Of a stretch of 64,000 bases of DNA, positions 1 to 8,670 are shown piece after piece (positions within the stretch are counted from its first letter, which is position 1; each line of letters opens with the position of its first letter). The notes under the pieces are model-generated. The model did not search any database, was not told where the DNA came from, and saw nothing but the letters and a program-made list of their open reading frames with translations. A program made the translations under genes and the position numbers. This DNA is from Amphritea opalescens. Lineage in GTDB: Bacteria > Pseudomonadota > Gammaproteobacteria > Pseudomonadales > Balneatricaceae. The stretch is from the NCBI RefSeq assembly GCF_003957515.1, contig NZ_RQXW01000011.1, positions 1-64,000 on the forward strand, written 5' to 3'.

Positions 1-73
1 GATCTTTAGGCACAAGCTCATCAATACAGACAAACTCAAGGGTGGACTGGGTTTGGGGGCGTTCTTTTAACAT
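1..73 (-). CDS. IS1182-type transposase, N-terminal fragment cut by the window edge
   Basis: On the minus strand an ATG at 73 opens a frame that runs off the left edge after 24 codons. The peptide begins MLKERPQTQ and ends IDELVPKD. The IDELVPKDH segment is the familiar N-terminus of IS1182/IS4-like DDE transposases, which cut and paste the element. Only the start is visible, so catalytic residues cannot be checked and intactness is unknown. The hairpin at 91-110 upstream of the start probably belongs to the element. The element would therefore end between here and the dctM stop at 163. The call rests on one short motif. Confidence 0.6.
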   Translation of the reverse strand, partial: MLKERPQTQSTLEFVCIDELVPKD

Positions 74-86
74 GGCTCTATTATAA

Positions 87-115
87 AAAATCCTCGTCAT
101 TTGACGAGGACTTTT
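87..115. terminator. Bidirectional hairpin terminator between IS and dctM
   Basis: TCCTCGTC (91-98) pairs with GACGAGGA (103-110). There is an A-run on the left (T-run for minus-strand transcripts) and CTTTTT on the right. It can end the dctPQM transcript and block read-in from or to the transposase. A second, weaker hairpin (CCGCTCA/TGAGCGG) lies near 129-144. Confidence 0.65.
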
Positions 116-162
116 TCAGCAGTCTGACCGCTCAGTGAGCGGCTTTTAACATTTTCAGCGGT

Positions 163-1488
163 TCATGAACCAAAGATCAGGTTCGGTAGCCACAGTGCAA
201 TCTGCGGGAAAATCACCACCAACGCCAAACCAATAACCTGCAGAATAATAAACGGAATAACCGCTTTATACAGGTCGTAAATGGTAATGGACGGCGGTGC
301 CACCGATCGCATATAGAAGAGATTATAGCCAAAGGGCGGCGTCAGATAAGCCGTCTGCATACTGATAATAAACAACACAGCAAACCAAACAGTATCAAAA
401 CCCAACTCCTGCACAATAGGTACAAACAGCGGTACGGTGATAAACACGATGGCAAAGTCATCGAGGAACATACCCAAAATAAAGTAGGTTGCCAGCATCG
501 CCACAATCACCATATAAGGCGATAAGTTCGAGTCCTGCACCAGCTCAGTAATCAACATACCCGCCCCTAGGCCGATATAAATCTTACTGAAAAATACCGC
601 CGCGAGCGTAATCCACAACAACATCCCCATCAGCTGCGTGGTGCTCATCAACACCTCTTTAAGCATCTTCAGGTTAAGCGTGCGATAGATAGCGGCGCAA
701 ACCAATGATCCCGCAGCTCCCACCGCAGACGCCTCGGAAGGAGACGTGACACCACCAATAATAAAACCCAGCACCGTGGTAATCAGGGCTCCAGGTAGAA
801 TCAATGCTTTAAGCGCCTTGATCTTATCGATTGCCCCCAAACGTTCAGACAGCGCAATCGGCGGTGCTTTATCGGGGTTTTTCACCGCAAATATGAAGAT
901 ATACACCATATAAATAACGGCTAACATCAAGCCTGGCATCATACCCGCAGCAAACAGTTTGCCAACGGATTCCCGCGCTAGAAAGGCGTAGACAATCATC
1001 AACACACTTGGTGGAATCAGAAAGCCCAATGCGCCACCGGCCATAATCGTACCGGTCACCAGCTTCTTATCGTAACCACGACTCAGCATCGATGGCAGCG
1101 CAATAATCCCCAGACTCACAGTCGCCGCACCGGAGACCCCAGCCATCGCCGCGATAATCGCACAGATAATTACCGTGCCCATACCGAGGCCGCCCGGCAC
1201 TCCACCCATGAGCTTATTGATCATATCAAACAGATCATCGGTGATACCCGAACGCTGTAGCATCAAGCCCATGAAAATAAACATCGGCAACGCCACCAAC
1301 AGGAAGTTATCCATGGCGGAAAACGAACTGGTGGCCAATAACTCAAGCCCGGCTGGACCCCACAAAAAATAAGCCGAACCCACACCCACAGTGAGCAGAG
1401 CCCACGTCAGCGGAGCACCTATCGCCAACAGAATCAGCATCGAAAAAAACATGCCGAAGGTAACCAGTAAGGGATCTAGATCTAACAC
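163..1488 (-). CDS. dctM: TRAP transporter large permease (DctM family)
   Basis: This is the large membrane subunit of a tripartite ATP-independent periplasmic transporter. It forms the ion-driven translocation channel for organic acids delivered by the binding protein. About a dozen hydrophobic segments are visible, with the family-typical GGALGFLIPPSV and SPSEASAVGA stretches. The open frame extends to an ATG at 1554. A GTG at 1488, seven bases after AAAGG, gives a more usual 441-residue protein starting LDLDPLLVTFG, so I prefer that start; the longer form adds an unlikely polar N-terminus. It is the last gene of a dctP-dctQ-dctM operon. The substrate cannot be read from the permease. Confidence 0.9.
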   Translation of the reverse strand: MLDLDPLLVTFGMFFSMLILLAIGAPLTWALLTVGVGSAYFLWGPAGLELLATSSFSAMDNFLLVALPMFIFMGLMLQRSGITDDLFDMINKLMGGVPGGLGMGTVIICAIIAAMAGVSGAATVSLGIIALPSMLSRGYDKKLVTGTIMAGGALGFLIPPSVLMIVYAFLARESVGKLFAAGMMPGLMLAVIYMVYIFIFAVKNPDKAPPIALSERLGAIDKIKALKALILPGALITTVLGFIIGGVTSPSEASAVGAAGSLVCAAIYRTLNLKMLKEVLMSTTQLMGMLLWITLAAVFFSKIYIGLGAGMLITELVQDSNLSPYMVIVAMLATYFILGMFLDDFAIVFITVPLFVPIVQELGFDTVWFAVLFIISMQTAYLTPPFGYNLFYMRSVAPPSITIYDLYKAVIPFIILQVIGLALVVIFPQIALWLPNLIFGS

Positions 1489-1587
1489 ACATACACCTTT
1501 CTTATCATTGAGGGTCTGATTCGGCAAACACCGAGTGCTTGCCGAATTAGACAAAGAGCGTTACTACACTTTTAGATCAAATCGACT

Positions 1588-2109
1588 TTAAACCTGTGGT
1601 TCTGGTTGTATGCCGATCATGATCATAAAGCTACGAATCAGCTCAGCAATACTCTGCAAAATCATCAACCCTACTGCCAACGGCAGCACAGATTTAAATG
1701 GGTACACCACAGGTCCCCAGGTGCTTTTTGACGAGACCTCTCTAATCGCCCAAGAATCAGCAGCGAAATTAAAGGTAATGTAAAAGAACACCGCAAACAC
1801 CACGATACCGATCACACCGGTCAGCACATCAAATGCCGCCCGCGTCCGCTCGGAGAACAGGTTGTAGATCACTTCACTGCGCACATGGCCATGGTGTTTA
1901 TGGGTATAAACACCGGCCAAAATGCAAAATGTGCCGTACAACATGGTGGTCGATTCGTGTGCCCACGAGGTTGGGCTGTTAAATAGATAACGCGCCCCCA
2001 CCTCGTAGCAAAGCCCTGCGATCATGGCCAGACATAACCAACAGAACGTCCGGCCGACCCACTCAGATACCCTGTCCTGAAAAGCAAGATATTGAGAAAG
2101 CTTTGACAT
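1588..2109 (-). CDS. dctQ: TRAP transporter small permease (DctQ family)
   Basis: This 173-residue protein has four hydrophobic segments (about 17-37, 54-70, 91-115 and 140-160), the layout of the DctQ subunit that pairs with DctM in the inner membrane. The motif YEVGARYLFNSPTSWAHE around 35-53 is typical of the family. Its ATG overlaps the TGA of dctP by one base (TGATG), so the two are translationally coupled. The gap to the preferred dctM start is about 100 bases. No defect seen. Confidence 0.9.
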   Translation of the reverse strand: MSKLSQYLAFQDRVSEWVGRTFCWLCLAMIAGLCYEVGARYLFNSPTSWAHESTTMLYGTFCILAGVYTHKHHGHVRSEVIYNLFSERTRAAFDVLTGVIGIVVFAVFFYITFNFAADSWAIREVSSKSTWGPVVYPFKSVLPLAVGLMILQSIAELIRSFMIMIGIQPEPQV

Positions 2110-3125
2110 CAGATTCTCCCTGTTGCCTTCGCTGTCGCTGTAATCGCCTCAATCGCTTTAGCGTTACGTGGAGACTTAGCCGCTTCTTCTTTCCAAATAT
2201 CCATCGCAGCGGTTGTCAGGGCTTTAGAATCGGCTTCAGGCAGTGAGGAGAACTCAAAGATACCTTCACCATTCACATCCAAGCAGCCATTCACGTTCCA
2301 AGCATGCATATTGACCGCATGTTTAGCGGTGGCCAATTCCAATGCTTTTTGCTGATCTTCCGAGAGAGATTCCCATTTCTTCATATTGATCAGCATACCG
2401 TCGGCATAGCCTGGGTTGATCATATTCAGGTAGGTGTAATATTTCGCAGATTCGTGCAATTTAAGCGCTTTATATTCCAGTGAACCGCCGTAAATAACAC
2501 CATCAATGGCACCGGTCGACAGCGCAACATAGAGCTCTTGGCTTGGCAGGTATACGGTAGGAATATCAAATTTTTCTAAGATTCCAGCAACGGTTGCCGT
2601 CGCACGGATTTTCAGTTTTTTCAGATCTTCAAGGCTATTCACAGGCTTAGTGGTCAGCAAATCATAAGGCCCACCAAAGACAGCCCCTAAGTACTTAACA
2701 CCTTTCTCGGCATAGGCTTCTTCCAGTAAGGCAGTAAATCCTTTGCCCTGATGCAGGTAGATCGCTTCATCGTAGCTCGCCCAAGCGCCAGGAATACCGG
2801 ATTCAATTTTGCCAATATCCAACTGCCCAGCCCAATAGCCCGCATAGCCTTGGCACATATCCAACGTACCTTTAGAGACCGCATCTAACATCTGGTCATT
2901 AGGCACTAGTTCTGAACCACGGAAGCGCTGAATACGAACACTCTTATTAGAGACAGTTTTCACATCATTAGTGAACGCCTTATAAAGATCATCCGTTTCA
3001 GTACCATAGAGCGTCTGCATACGCAGGCGAACATTTTTACCTGCATGAGCGGCGGTTGAGGAAAGGGCCAGTGGTGCAGCAGCAATACCGGTTGCTGCGG
3101 CTTTAAGCAAGTCTCTTCTTTTCAC
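2109..3125 (-). CDS. dctP: TRAP transporter periplasmic substrate-binding protein (DctP family)
   Basis: This 338-residue protein is the soluble receptor of the TRAP system. The N-terminus (MKRRDLLKAAATGIAAAPLA) is a twin-arginine signal ending near AHA-GKN, so export through Tat is likely. The central LKIRATATVAGILEKF supplies the conserved arginine that binds the substrate carboxylate in DctP proteins. STGAIDGVIYGG is the usual second family signature. The start is GTG at 3125 after AGGAAG. Tat-exported DctP proteins include 2-oxoacid and chloroaromatic/mannitol-type receptors, so a monocarboxylate or 2-oxoacid is plausible; this is inference. Confidence 0.9.
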   Translation of the reverse strand: MKRRDLLKAAATGIAAAPLALSSTAAHAGKNVRLRMQTLYGTETDDLYKAFTNDVKTVSNKSVRIQRFRGSELVPNDQMLDAVSKGTLDMCQGYAGYWAGQLDIGKIESGIPGAWASYDEAIYLHQGKGFTALLEEAYAEKGVKYLGAVFGGPYDLLTTKPVNSLEDLKKLKIRATATVAGILEKFDIPTVYLPSQELYVALSTGAIDGVIYGGSLEYKALKLHESAKYYTYLNMINPGYADGMLINMKKWESLSEDQQKALELATAKHAVNMHAWNVNGCLDVNGEGIFEFSSLPEADSKALTTAAMDIWKEEAAKSPRNAKAIEAITATAKATGRI

Positions 3126-3883
3126 TATCGTCTTCCTATTTTTTTATAAATTCTTATAACTCAGGTAGGCATAGGCCTTGCGACAATCGATTTATCGACT
3201 GTTCTCTGGTGCCTGAATAACGAGCCCATCTCTTAGCGGATAGGTGTGCAGTATTTTTAACACTCATTATTATAAATAGGAAGTCCGTCTGTTCGGATAA
3301 TTGCCACACTCACCTTCCATCAGTAGGAGAAACCTTACTAAAGAAGCCTGTAACAAAAACCGATAACCAGCTAACAAAACAACTCTAATTCATTGTTTTT
3401 ATGACATAAATCAGAAAAAATAAAATTTACATCCACCCTGAAATGATGCTTCATTTTGATGTTTTTAACTGCCTACCCCTTTCAGGGGATAGTCTATGTT
3501 TGATATTCAGAACAGCAATAAACCCGCCAGCCTCAATAGCCAACCACTATAACTTAGTCTATTACACACAGAGAGCATGCAGGCTAAATACCGACAACCT
3601 AAGCGGATAAAACGAAAAACAATCGAACAACAACGGGGACAATATTGTTAATAGCACCTAAGTAAAAACGGGCTTCCCGCGCTAACAGGAACCTAACCCC
3701 TTAACGCCGCCAGATTAAGGTGAAACGAAACTATGTAATTTTGTTGGCCTACGCCGTAGAATCAATCTCATACCAGTCAAAAATAATTCTTCTAGATCTG
3801 GTTCCTTTATTCATTAAATGCGACTCCGCCGACGAATGAACGCGCAAGAGCAACAGGTCGCTACCTACTATTAAGGAACGCTG
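3126..3883. other. Divergent intergenic region dctP / pta
   Basis: These 758 bases lie between two divergent genes and must hold promoters for both. It is AT-rich around 3390-3470, with a small hairpin CCCC-TTTCA-GGGG near 3475-3488. An 18-codon ATG frame starting near 3496 lacks a convincing ribosome site. No sigma-54 box, tRNA or conserved gene was recognised. Confidence 0.5.
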
Positions 3884-6028
3884 ATGTCTCAAGCATTACT
3901 GATAGCCCCCACCGGTGTGGGTGCAGGACTAACCACTGCGGTGCTGGGCCTTTTTCAAGCCATGAACCGGCAAGGTATAAAGGTCCACTTCTTTAAGCCG
4001 ATCGCCCAAGAAGAGCGTGATAAGGTCGATTCAACGATCGCCATGCTGCAGGGAGATTGTGCCGCCCCGATTGCCGAGCCGATCAGCATCCGTGATATAG
4101 AACAACTGGTCAGCCAAGATAAAGGCAATCAATTATTAGAACAGCTGGTTGCCCGCTATGAACAAAGCCTGCCGGCGGATAATGAAGTGGTGATTATCGA
4201 GGGAATGGTGCATACCGAACATCAGCCCTATGCGACTCGCATCAATAATGAGATCGCTAAAGCACTGGATGCTCAGGTGATTCTAGTGGCGACACCCGGT
4301 ACCGACAGCATTGAAGCGTTGCAGGATCATATTGATATTACGGCGCGCGCTTATGGTGGCATTAAAAGCAAACAGCTAGTCGGCTGTATTTTAAGCAAAC
4401 TGGGCGCACCGGTTGACCGTGATGGCCATATGCAGCCATTCCTCGGCGCCGGCCAAACCGTTATTCACAGCATAACCGAAGAGGTTATCCGCGAACACGC
4501 CACTATCTTTAGCGATCAGTTTCGCTTGCTCGGTTGTATTCCGTGGAACCGCGACCTGATTACTCCCCGTATCAAGGATATAGCCTCGTACCTAAATGCG
4601 ACCATTATCAACACGGGGGATATCGACACTCGCCGCGCCAATCGCATCACACTCTTCGCCCGCAGTGTCGCTAACTCAGTCGACGAATTGCGGCCAGGTG
4701 CCCTAGTGTTTATCCCCGGCGACCGGGACGATATGATCATTGCCGCCTGCATGGCCGCCGTCAACGGGATTGAATTAGCTGCCGTGGTGTTAACCAGTGG
4801 CTTCACCCCCTCCTCGCCGGTATTGAAACTCTGTGCCGGTGCCTTTAAAACCGGCTTACCGATTCTCAGTATTCAGTTGAACAGTTGGCAAACGGCACTA
4901 GCGATGACACAGATGAATCAACGCACCCAAACCGATGATCATCAGCGCATCCGTGATATCAAAGAAGCGACCGCCGCCTATATCGATCGCGACTGGCTTA
5001 ACACCATGGTGGATGATAGTTATCAGCGCCGTCTGTCTCCTCCGGCCTTCCGCTATCAATTGATCAACCGAGCGCGCCAAGCAGATAAGTTAATTGTGCT
5101 CCCGGAAGGCAATGAACCACGCACCGTGAAAGCCGCGGCGATCTGTGCCGAACGAGGCATCGCCCGCTGCCTACTGCTCGGCAATATCAAAGAGATTGCT
5201 CAGGTTGCCAAGAACCAAGGGATCACCCTCAACGATAAGATCACCATTCGTGATCCAGAGCTCATTCGTAATGACTATATTCAACGGCTAGTCGAGTTGC
5301 GGAGCCAACGTGGTGTCTCAGAGTTTATTGCCAAGCGATTGTTGCAGGACAATGTAGTGCTAGGCACTCTGATGCTGGAGATGGGCCATGTTGATGGGCT
5401 GGTCAGCGGAGCAGAACATACCACCGCCAATACCATTCGCCCGCCCATGCAGCTGATTAAAACAGCGCCCGGTAGCGACCTAGTGTCATCAATCTTCTTT
5501 ATGTGCCTTCCGGAACAGGTATTGATTTACGGCGACTGTGCGATCAACCCCGATCCTAACGCCGAACAATTAGCCGATATTGCAATCCAGTCGGCGGATT
5601 CAGCGACCGCCTTTGGCATCCCCCCGCGCGTTGCGATGATTAGCTATTCCACAGGCATTTCCGGCAAGGGAGCCGATGTTGATAAAGTTAGAGAAGCGAC
5701 CCGTATCGTACGCGAAAAACGTCCGGATCTGCTGATCGATGGTCCATTGCAATATGATGCCGCCGTCATGGAAAGTGTCGCGAAATCTAAAGCCCCCAAC
5801 AGCTCGGTGGCTGGCCATGCAACCGTCTTTATCTTCCCCGACCTAAACACCGGCAATACCACCTATAAAGCGGTACAACGTAGTGCCGATGTGATCAGTA
5901 TCGGCCCGATGTTACAGGGGATGCGAAAACCGGTGAATGATCTATCCAGAGGCGCCCTTGTGGACGATATCGTTTTCACTATCGCGTTAACGGCGATACA
6001 AGCAAAAGCCTGTGAAAACAACGAATAA
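3884..6028 (+). CDS. pta: Phosphate acetyltransferase, long DRTGG-containing form
   Basis: Pta converts acetyl-CoA and phosphate to acetyl phosphate and CoA, feeding acetate overflow or running in reverse for acetate uptake. At 714 residues it matches the length of E. coli Pta. It has an N-terminal P-loop-like domain (LLIAPTGVGAGLTT), a middle DRTGG domain (about 215-320), and a C-terminal PTA/PTB catalytic domain (about 390-710) with VDGLVSGAEHTTANTIRPP and STGISGKGADVDKV. The start is ATG after AAGGA at 3874. The usual partner ackA is not adjacent and is not in the window. Confidence 0.95.
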   Translation: MSQALLIAPTGVGAGLTTAVLGLFQAMNRQGIKVHFFKPIAQEERDKVDSTIAMLQGDCAAPIAEPISIRDIEQLVSQDKGNQLLEQLVARYEQSLPADNEVVIIEGMVHTEHQPYATRINNEIAKALDAQVILVATPGTDSIEALQDHIDITARAYGGIKSKQLVGCILSKLGAPVDRDGHMQPFLGAGQTVIHSITEEVIREHATIFSDQFRLLGCIPWNRDLITPRIKDIASYLNATIINTGDIDTRRANRITLFARSVANSVDELRPGALVFIPGDRDDMIIAACMAAVNGIELAAVVLTSGFTPSSPVLKLCAGAFKTGLPILSIQLNSWQTALAMTQMNQRTQTDDHQRIRDIKEATAAYIDRDWLNTMVDDSYQRRLSPPAFRYQLINRARQADKLIVLPEGNEPRTVKAAAICAERGIARCLLLGNIKEIAQVAKNQGITLNDKITIRDPELIRNDYIQRLVELRSQRGVSEFIAKRLLQDNVVLGTLMLEMGHVDGLVSGAEHTTANTIRPPMQLIKTAPGSDLVSSIFFMCLPEQVLIYGDCAINPDPNAEQLADIAIQSADSATAFGIPPRVAMISYSTGISGKGADVDKVREATRIVREKRPDLLIDGPLQYDAAVMESVAKSKAPNSSVAGHATVFIFPDLNTGNTTYKAVQRSADVISIGPMLQGMRKPVNDLSRGALVDDIVFTIALTAIQAKACENNE

Positions 6029-6058
6029 CCAACGGAAGAAATGCCGTCAAACTTGAAT

Positions 6059-6088
6059 AAAAAAAGGCCGCTGTCGAAACAGCGGCCT
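6059..6088 (-). terminator. Hairpin terminator oriented to the minus strand
   Basis: A perfect 10-bp stem AGGCCGCTGT (6065-6074) and ACAGCGGCCT (6079-6088) has loop CGAA. The A-run at 6059-6064 is a U-run only for transcripts coming from the right. On the plus strand the stem is followed by GAAAAAAGG, so it is a poor intrinsic terminator for pta itself. It would stop read-through from the island into pta. Confidence 0.65.
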
Positions 6089-6808
6089 GAAAAAAGGACA
6101 ATGAAAACCCAGTGTTACCGGATGCATCAATTGACCACAGCAGTTGAACATCATCGGGAAAAAGAACAACAGGCGTTATCTGGTGAGAGAACAGATGAAT
6201 ATACAGCGCTGTTAGAATCCGAATCAATTACCCTTTGAGTATATATACCCCACTAATTCAGTCAAGAATTTATTGGCTGTTTTTTAACCAAGCAGTTCTG
6301 TTTTGATGATTCCAATTAAGATTGAGATTCGATATCACTCTTGTTTAAATCGCTACAAACCTTATGTGCCAAGGACTACAAGTAATTGATGATGATCTTT
6401 CAAAATGAACCTTTTAAATTTAACGTGAGATCCTTCTCTGAAGGCAGGTAAAACTTAAGTTCGAACAACAACGTAATCATGCATCATTGCCTGCTCTGAA
6501 AACACGTTATGGAGGATCTATGTGATTTATTATTCCAATTATGATTTATTGCTGAACAGTAAATCGAATACAACCCATGCAAAGCTCTGAGATACCACGG
6601 GGTTGCTCAATGTTTACATCATCAAGTTTTATCCGTCTCCGAGCTATCTATCTCGACATCATCAACCGTTTTTTGGGGGGAAATCGGGGTCCCCGCCTTT
6701 CGCTATTACTGGTTTTATAATAGGTAGTCGCATAATTCTATGTGCAGGATGACATCTACTGTAACAGGCTCATTTGTAGTGAGCACGCGAACGAAAAATA
6801 CGGCCTTG
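6089..6808. other. AT-rich gene-free stretch downstream of pta
   Basis: These 720 bases hold no credible gene. The two short overlapping frames near 6041-6238 cross the terminator stem and show no family resemblance. There is a small palindrome CGGGGTCCCCG near 6686. The composition differs from the flanks, consistent with the edge of an acquired or decayed segment. No tRNA or integrase was found. Confidence 0.4.
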
Positions 6809-7927
6809 TTAGCCATGTCTCTGCTTTGTCATGACTCTTGCCTCTGTTAGTTTCTTTCCATTCAAAGTAAATAGCTCAAAAACGGGGTCATGGCCTGTCT
6901 CTTTGAGCATGCCCATAAAATGAGACAAGCGATTCACCATTTGCTTAAATGGCACAAGGCCCTTATTAGCAGTATCTTCGATTTTAAAAACACATGATCC
7001 TCGATCGTTATTTACAGAGAGTACTTTAAATCCTTCCAGCCCGATTCCATTACCAATTTGCGAGATAATGGTTTCTATAGTAAGTTCAATTCTTCCATAT
7101 TTATCGAATTGAATCTCTTCCATGAACTCTATCATGCAAAAACTTACGGCTATTTTTTGTAGCGCTTGTAGCTTGTTGAGAGCAAATAATAATTCAAGTA
7201 GTTGTTCAACAGTAAGATGAACTGTTTGAGAATTGTTTAACCCATAAATGCACGTAATTGTCTTGCTTACCTTGTTATATTGGTAGCCTGAATGTTGTGC
7301 AATATTTCGCCATTGGCTCAAACTCACACCATATAACTGTGTTTTATACACTACTTCTAACTGATTTATTTCCAGCAAAGAAGAAACAGCTTTCCCAAAA
7401 GACACAACTTCTGGGCGCCCATATAATTGGTTAGATGGATCACAAGAAATCATTCGGTAGATTAGTAGTGCGAGTGGCTTGTGAGTACTCTCTACGGTAT
7501 CACCAAGCATTCTAAAGTACGCACGCACAGTATGTCTTGGGTTTTGTGAGTTAACCCCCTGCTGTAAGAAGAAAGAATCATGGTAACAGGCTAAGGATTC
7601 ATGAATACTGGGGTACATCTGTTCAATAATAGATATTCCCTTTTCTTTATTTTTAATCATTGTTGAACGAAGTGAGCGCGTCAAGTACAACAAAGATTCA
7701 GAAAACCAAGGTTCTTTTTCCATTTCCAGTATTAATGATAGTTCCCAATTATGGGATCCTATATCCATCATTTTAGAAACTATTTCTTTGTTATCAATGA
7801 ATCGATTAAGTGTTTTAAAAGCGAGAGAATTAAACTCCGCTTCCTCCAAGTCGCTTTTGAGTTTGGCAAGATATTCAACATCATTAATTGATGCTTGCGC
7901 CATTATTTTAAACTGATCGTGATCCAT
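6809..7927 (-). CDS. Orphan protein with a HEPN-type RNxxxH motif
   Basis: I do not recognise a named family for this 372-residue protein. It is helical and AT-rich in codon use. Around 206-216 it carries WRNIAQHSGYQY: R207, N208 and H212 match the Rx4H active-site motif of HEPN domains, found in many RNases of toxin-antitoxin, abortive-infection and CRISPR-linked systems. The hydrophobic helices at about 240-268 fit a HEPN bundle. The C-terminal 100 residues look like a mixed alpha/beta domain of unknown role. There is no signal peptide or membrane helix and no neighbouring antitoxin candidate. The ribosome site is weak. RNase or defence activity is inference from one motif. Confidence 0.55.
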   Translation of the reverse strand: MDHDQFKIMAQASINDVEYLAKLKSDLEEAEFNSLAFKTLNRFIDNKEIVSKMMDIGSHNWELSLILEMEKEPWFSESLLYLTRSLRSTMIKNKEKGISIIEQMYPSIHESLACYHDSFFLQQGVNSQNPRHTVRAYFRMLGDTVESTHKPLALLIYRMISCDPSNQLYGRPEVVSFGKAVSSLLEINQLEVVYKTQLYGVSLSQWRNIAQHSGYQYNKVSKTITCIYGLNNSQTVHLTVEQLLELLFALNKLQALQKIAVSFCMIEFMEEIQFDKYGRIELTIETIISQIGNGIGLEGFKVLSVNNDRGSCVFKIEDTANKGLVPFKQMVNRLSHFMGMLKETGHDPVFELFTLNGKKLTEARVMTKQRHG

Positions 7928-8053
7928 ATTTTTTTCTGGCTAACAGTTAATCGCAGTCCCATTTGGCACTAAAGTTCTGAAAACAGATAAGCCAAAGACA
8001 AGAAAACTTTACATTAAGTATCAGCAGACTAACAACCATAAAAGGAATTTTCA

Positions 8054-8143
8054 ATGAATTATAGCGCCAATTTAGGCGGTATCCCTGCCATCAACTTACC
8101 TCTATTTAATAGCCACATGCCGTTAAATCAAAGTGCTAGTTAG
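8054..8143 (+). CDS. Possible 29-residue small protein
   Basis: An ATG at 8054 follows AAAGGA (8041-8046) at normal ribosome-site spacing and opens 29 codons ending in TAG. The peptide starts MNYSANLGGIPAINLP and is rich in Asn, Leu and Pro, with no signal peptide or membrane helix. It sits directly before the REP-like hairpins. A good ribosome site is the only support. It could equally be the end of a decayed gene, so confidence is low. Confidence 0.25.
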   Translation: MNYSANLGGIPAINLPLFNSHMPLNQSAS

Positions 8144-8160
8144 ATGCTAAGAAGTACGGC

Positions 8161-8190
8161 TTCAATCACGACGAGGCGTCGTTCGCTACA
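8161..8190 (-). repeat. REP-like hairpin repeat, copy A
   Basis: On the minus strand this reads TGTAGCGAACGACGCC followed by TCGTCGTGATTGAAG, with a stem CGACG/CGTCG. It shares TGTAG, AACGACG and GATTGA in the same order with copy B at 12983-13016. Two related intergenic hairpins suggest a small dispersed palindromic repeat family. Confidence 0.4.
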
Positions 8191-8607
8191 ACCGGCGGTG
8201 GTGATATATCGCAACATGCTGCGCTTCATGTTTCGCCACACTCTTGCTCCTATCCGCTTGCCTGTTTGTTCGGCTGCGCTGATTAAGTAATCGCCCCTAG
8301 AAGGGGCTCCCACATAGAACGCGACCACGCCTGCCTTTCAGCTTCCAGCTTCAATTGCCATCATCCTCCATACAGCGGTGATACACGACATCGTTCTAGG
8401 TTTATTATTGATGGGGCATTATTAGTTATTGTTAATATATCAGAGCAATCTGGCTCGAATGTTTGTTACCTAAGGCGATATCATCTTACGTTAAAAAAAC
8501 GGGTAAAGATCTGACCTTAATGCTTCAGACCATCCTAAGTTATTGAAAAATAATATCAGAAGGTCTCAGCGTAAATGCAAATCATCAGAAATCATCGGCC
8601 GCCACGA

Positions 8608-8635
8608 TGATCCACTGCTAAGCTTTGTACGTACA
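8608..8635 (+). promoter_or_regulatory. ECF11 (RpoE/ChrR-type) promoter of DUF523/DUF1722-phr
   Basis: The -35 element TGATCC (8608-8613), a 16-base spacer and the -10 element CGTACA (8630-8635) match the TGATC...CGTA promoters of ChrR-partnered sigma factors. The architecture is identical to the promoters at 14607-14634, 14686-14713 and 23980-24007. The gene starts 35 bases downstream. Confidence 0.75.
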
Positions 8636-8670
8636 AGCCTTTAATAAAGCTGAGAGCCAAGGAAATAAGC

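Larger units (their letters stand above)
7928..8607. other. Gene-poor stretch with REP-like hairpins
   Basis: This region holds a 29-codon frame (8054-8143), a hairpin repeat (8161-8190) and a second short hairpin GCCCC-TAGAA-GGGGC near 8293-8307. A 62-codon minus-strand frame over 8140-8328 is a translation of this repeat-like DNA and is not called as a gene. No other function was seen. Confidence 0.4.

Noticed and set aside
5979-6227. 82-codon minus-strand frame
   Set aside because: Reads through the terminator and overlaps the pta end; the hydrophobic composition is an artefact of reading the complement.
6041-6238. 65-codon plus-strand frame after pta
   Set aside because: It starts inside the A-run and crosses the terminator stem, with no family resemblance. 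A shorter start at 6101 has a passable ribosome site but sits just past the hairpin.
8140-8328. 62-codon minus-strand frame
   Set aside because: Coincides with hairpin repeats; no ribosome site and no protein family recognised. Treated as repeat DNA.
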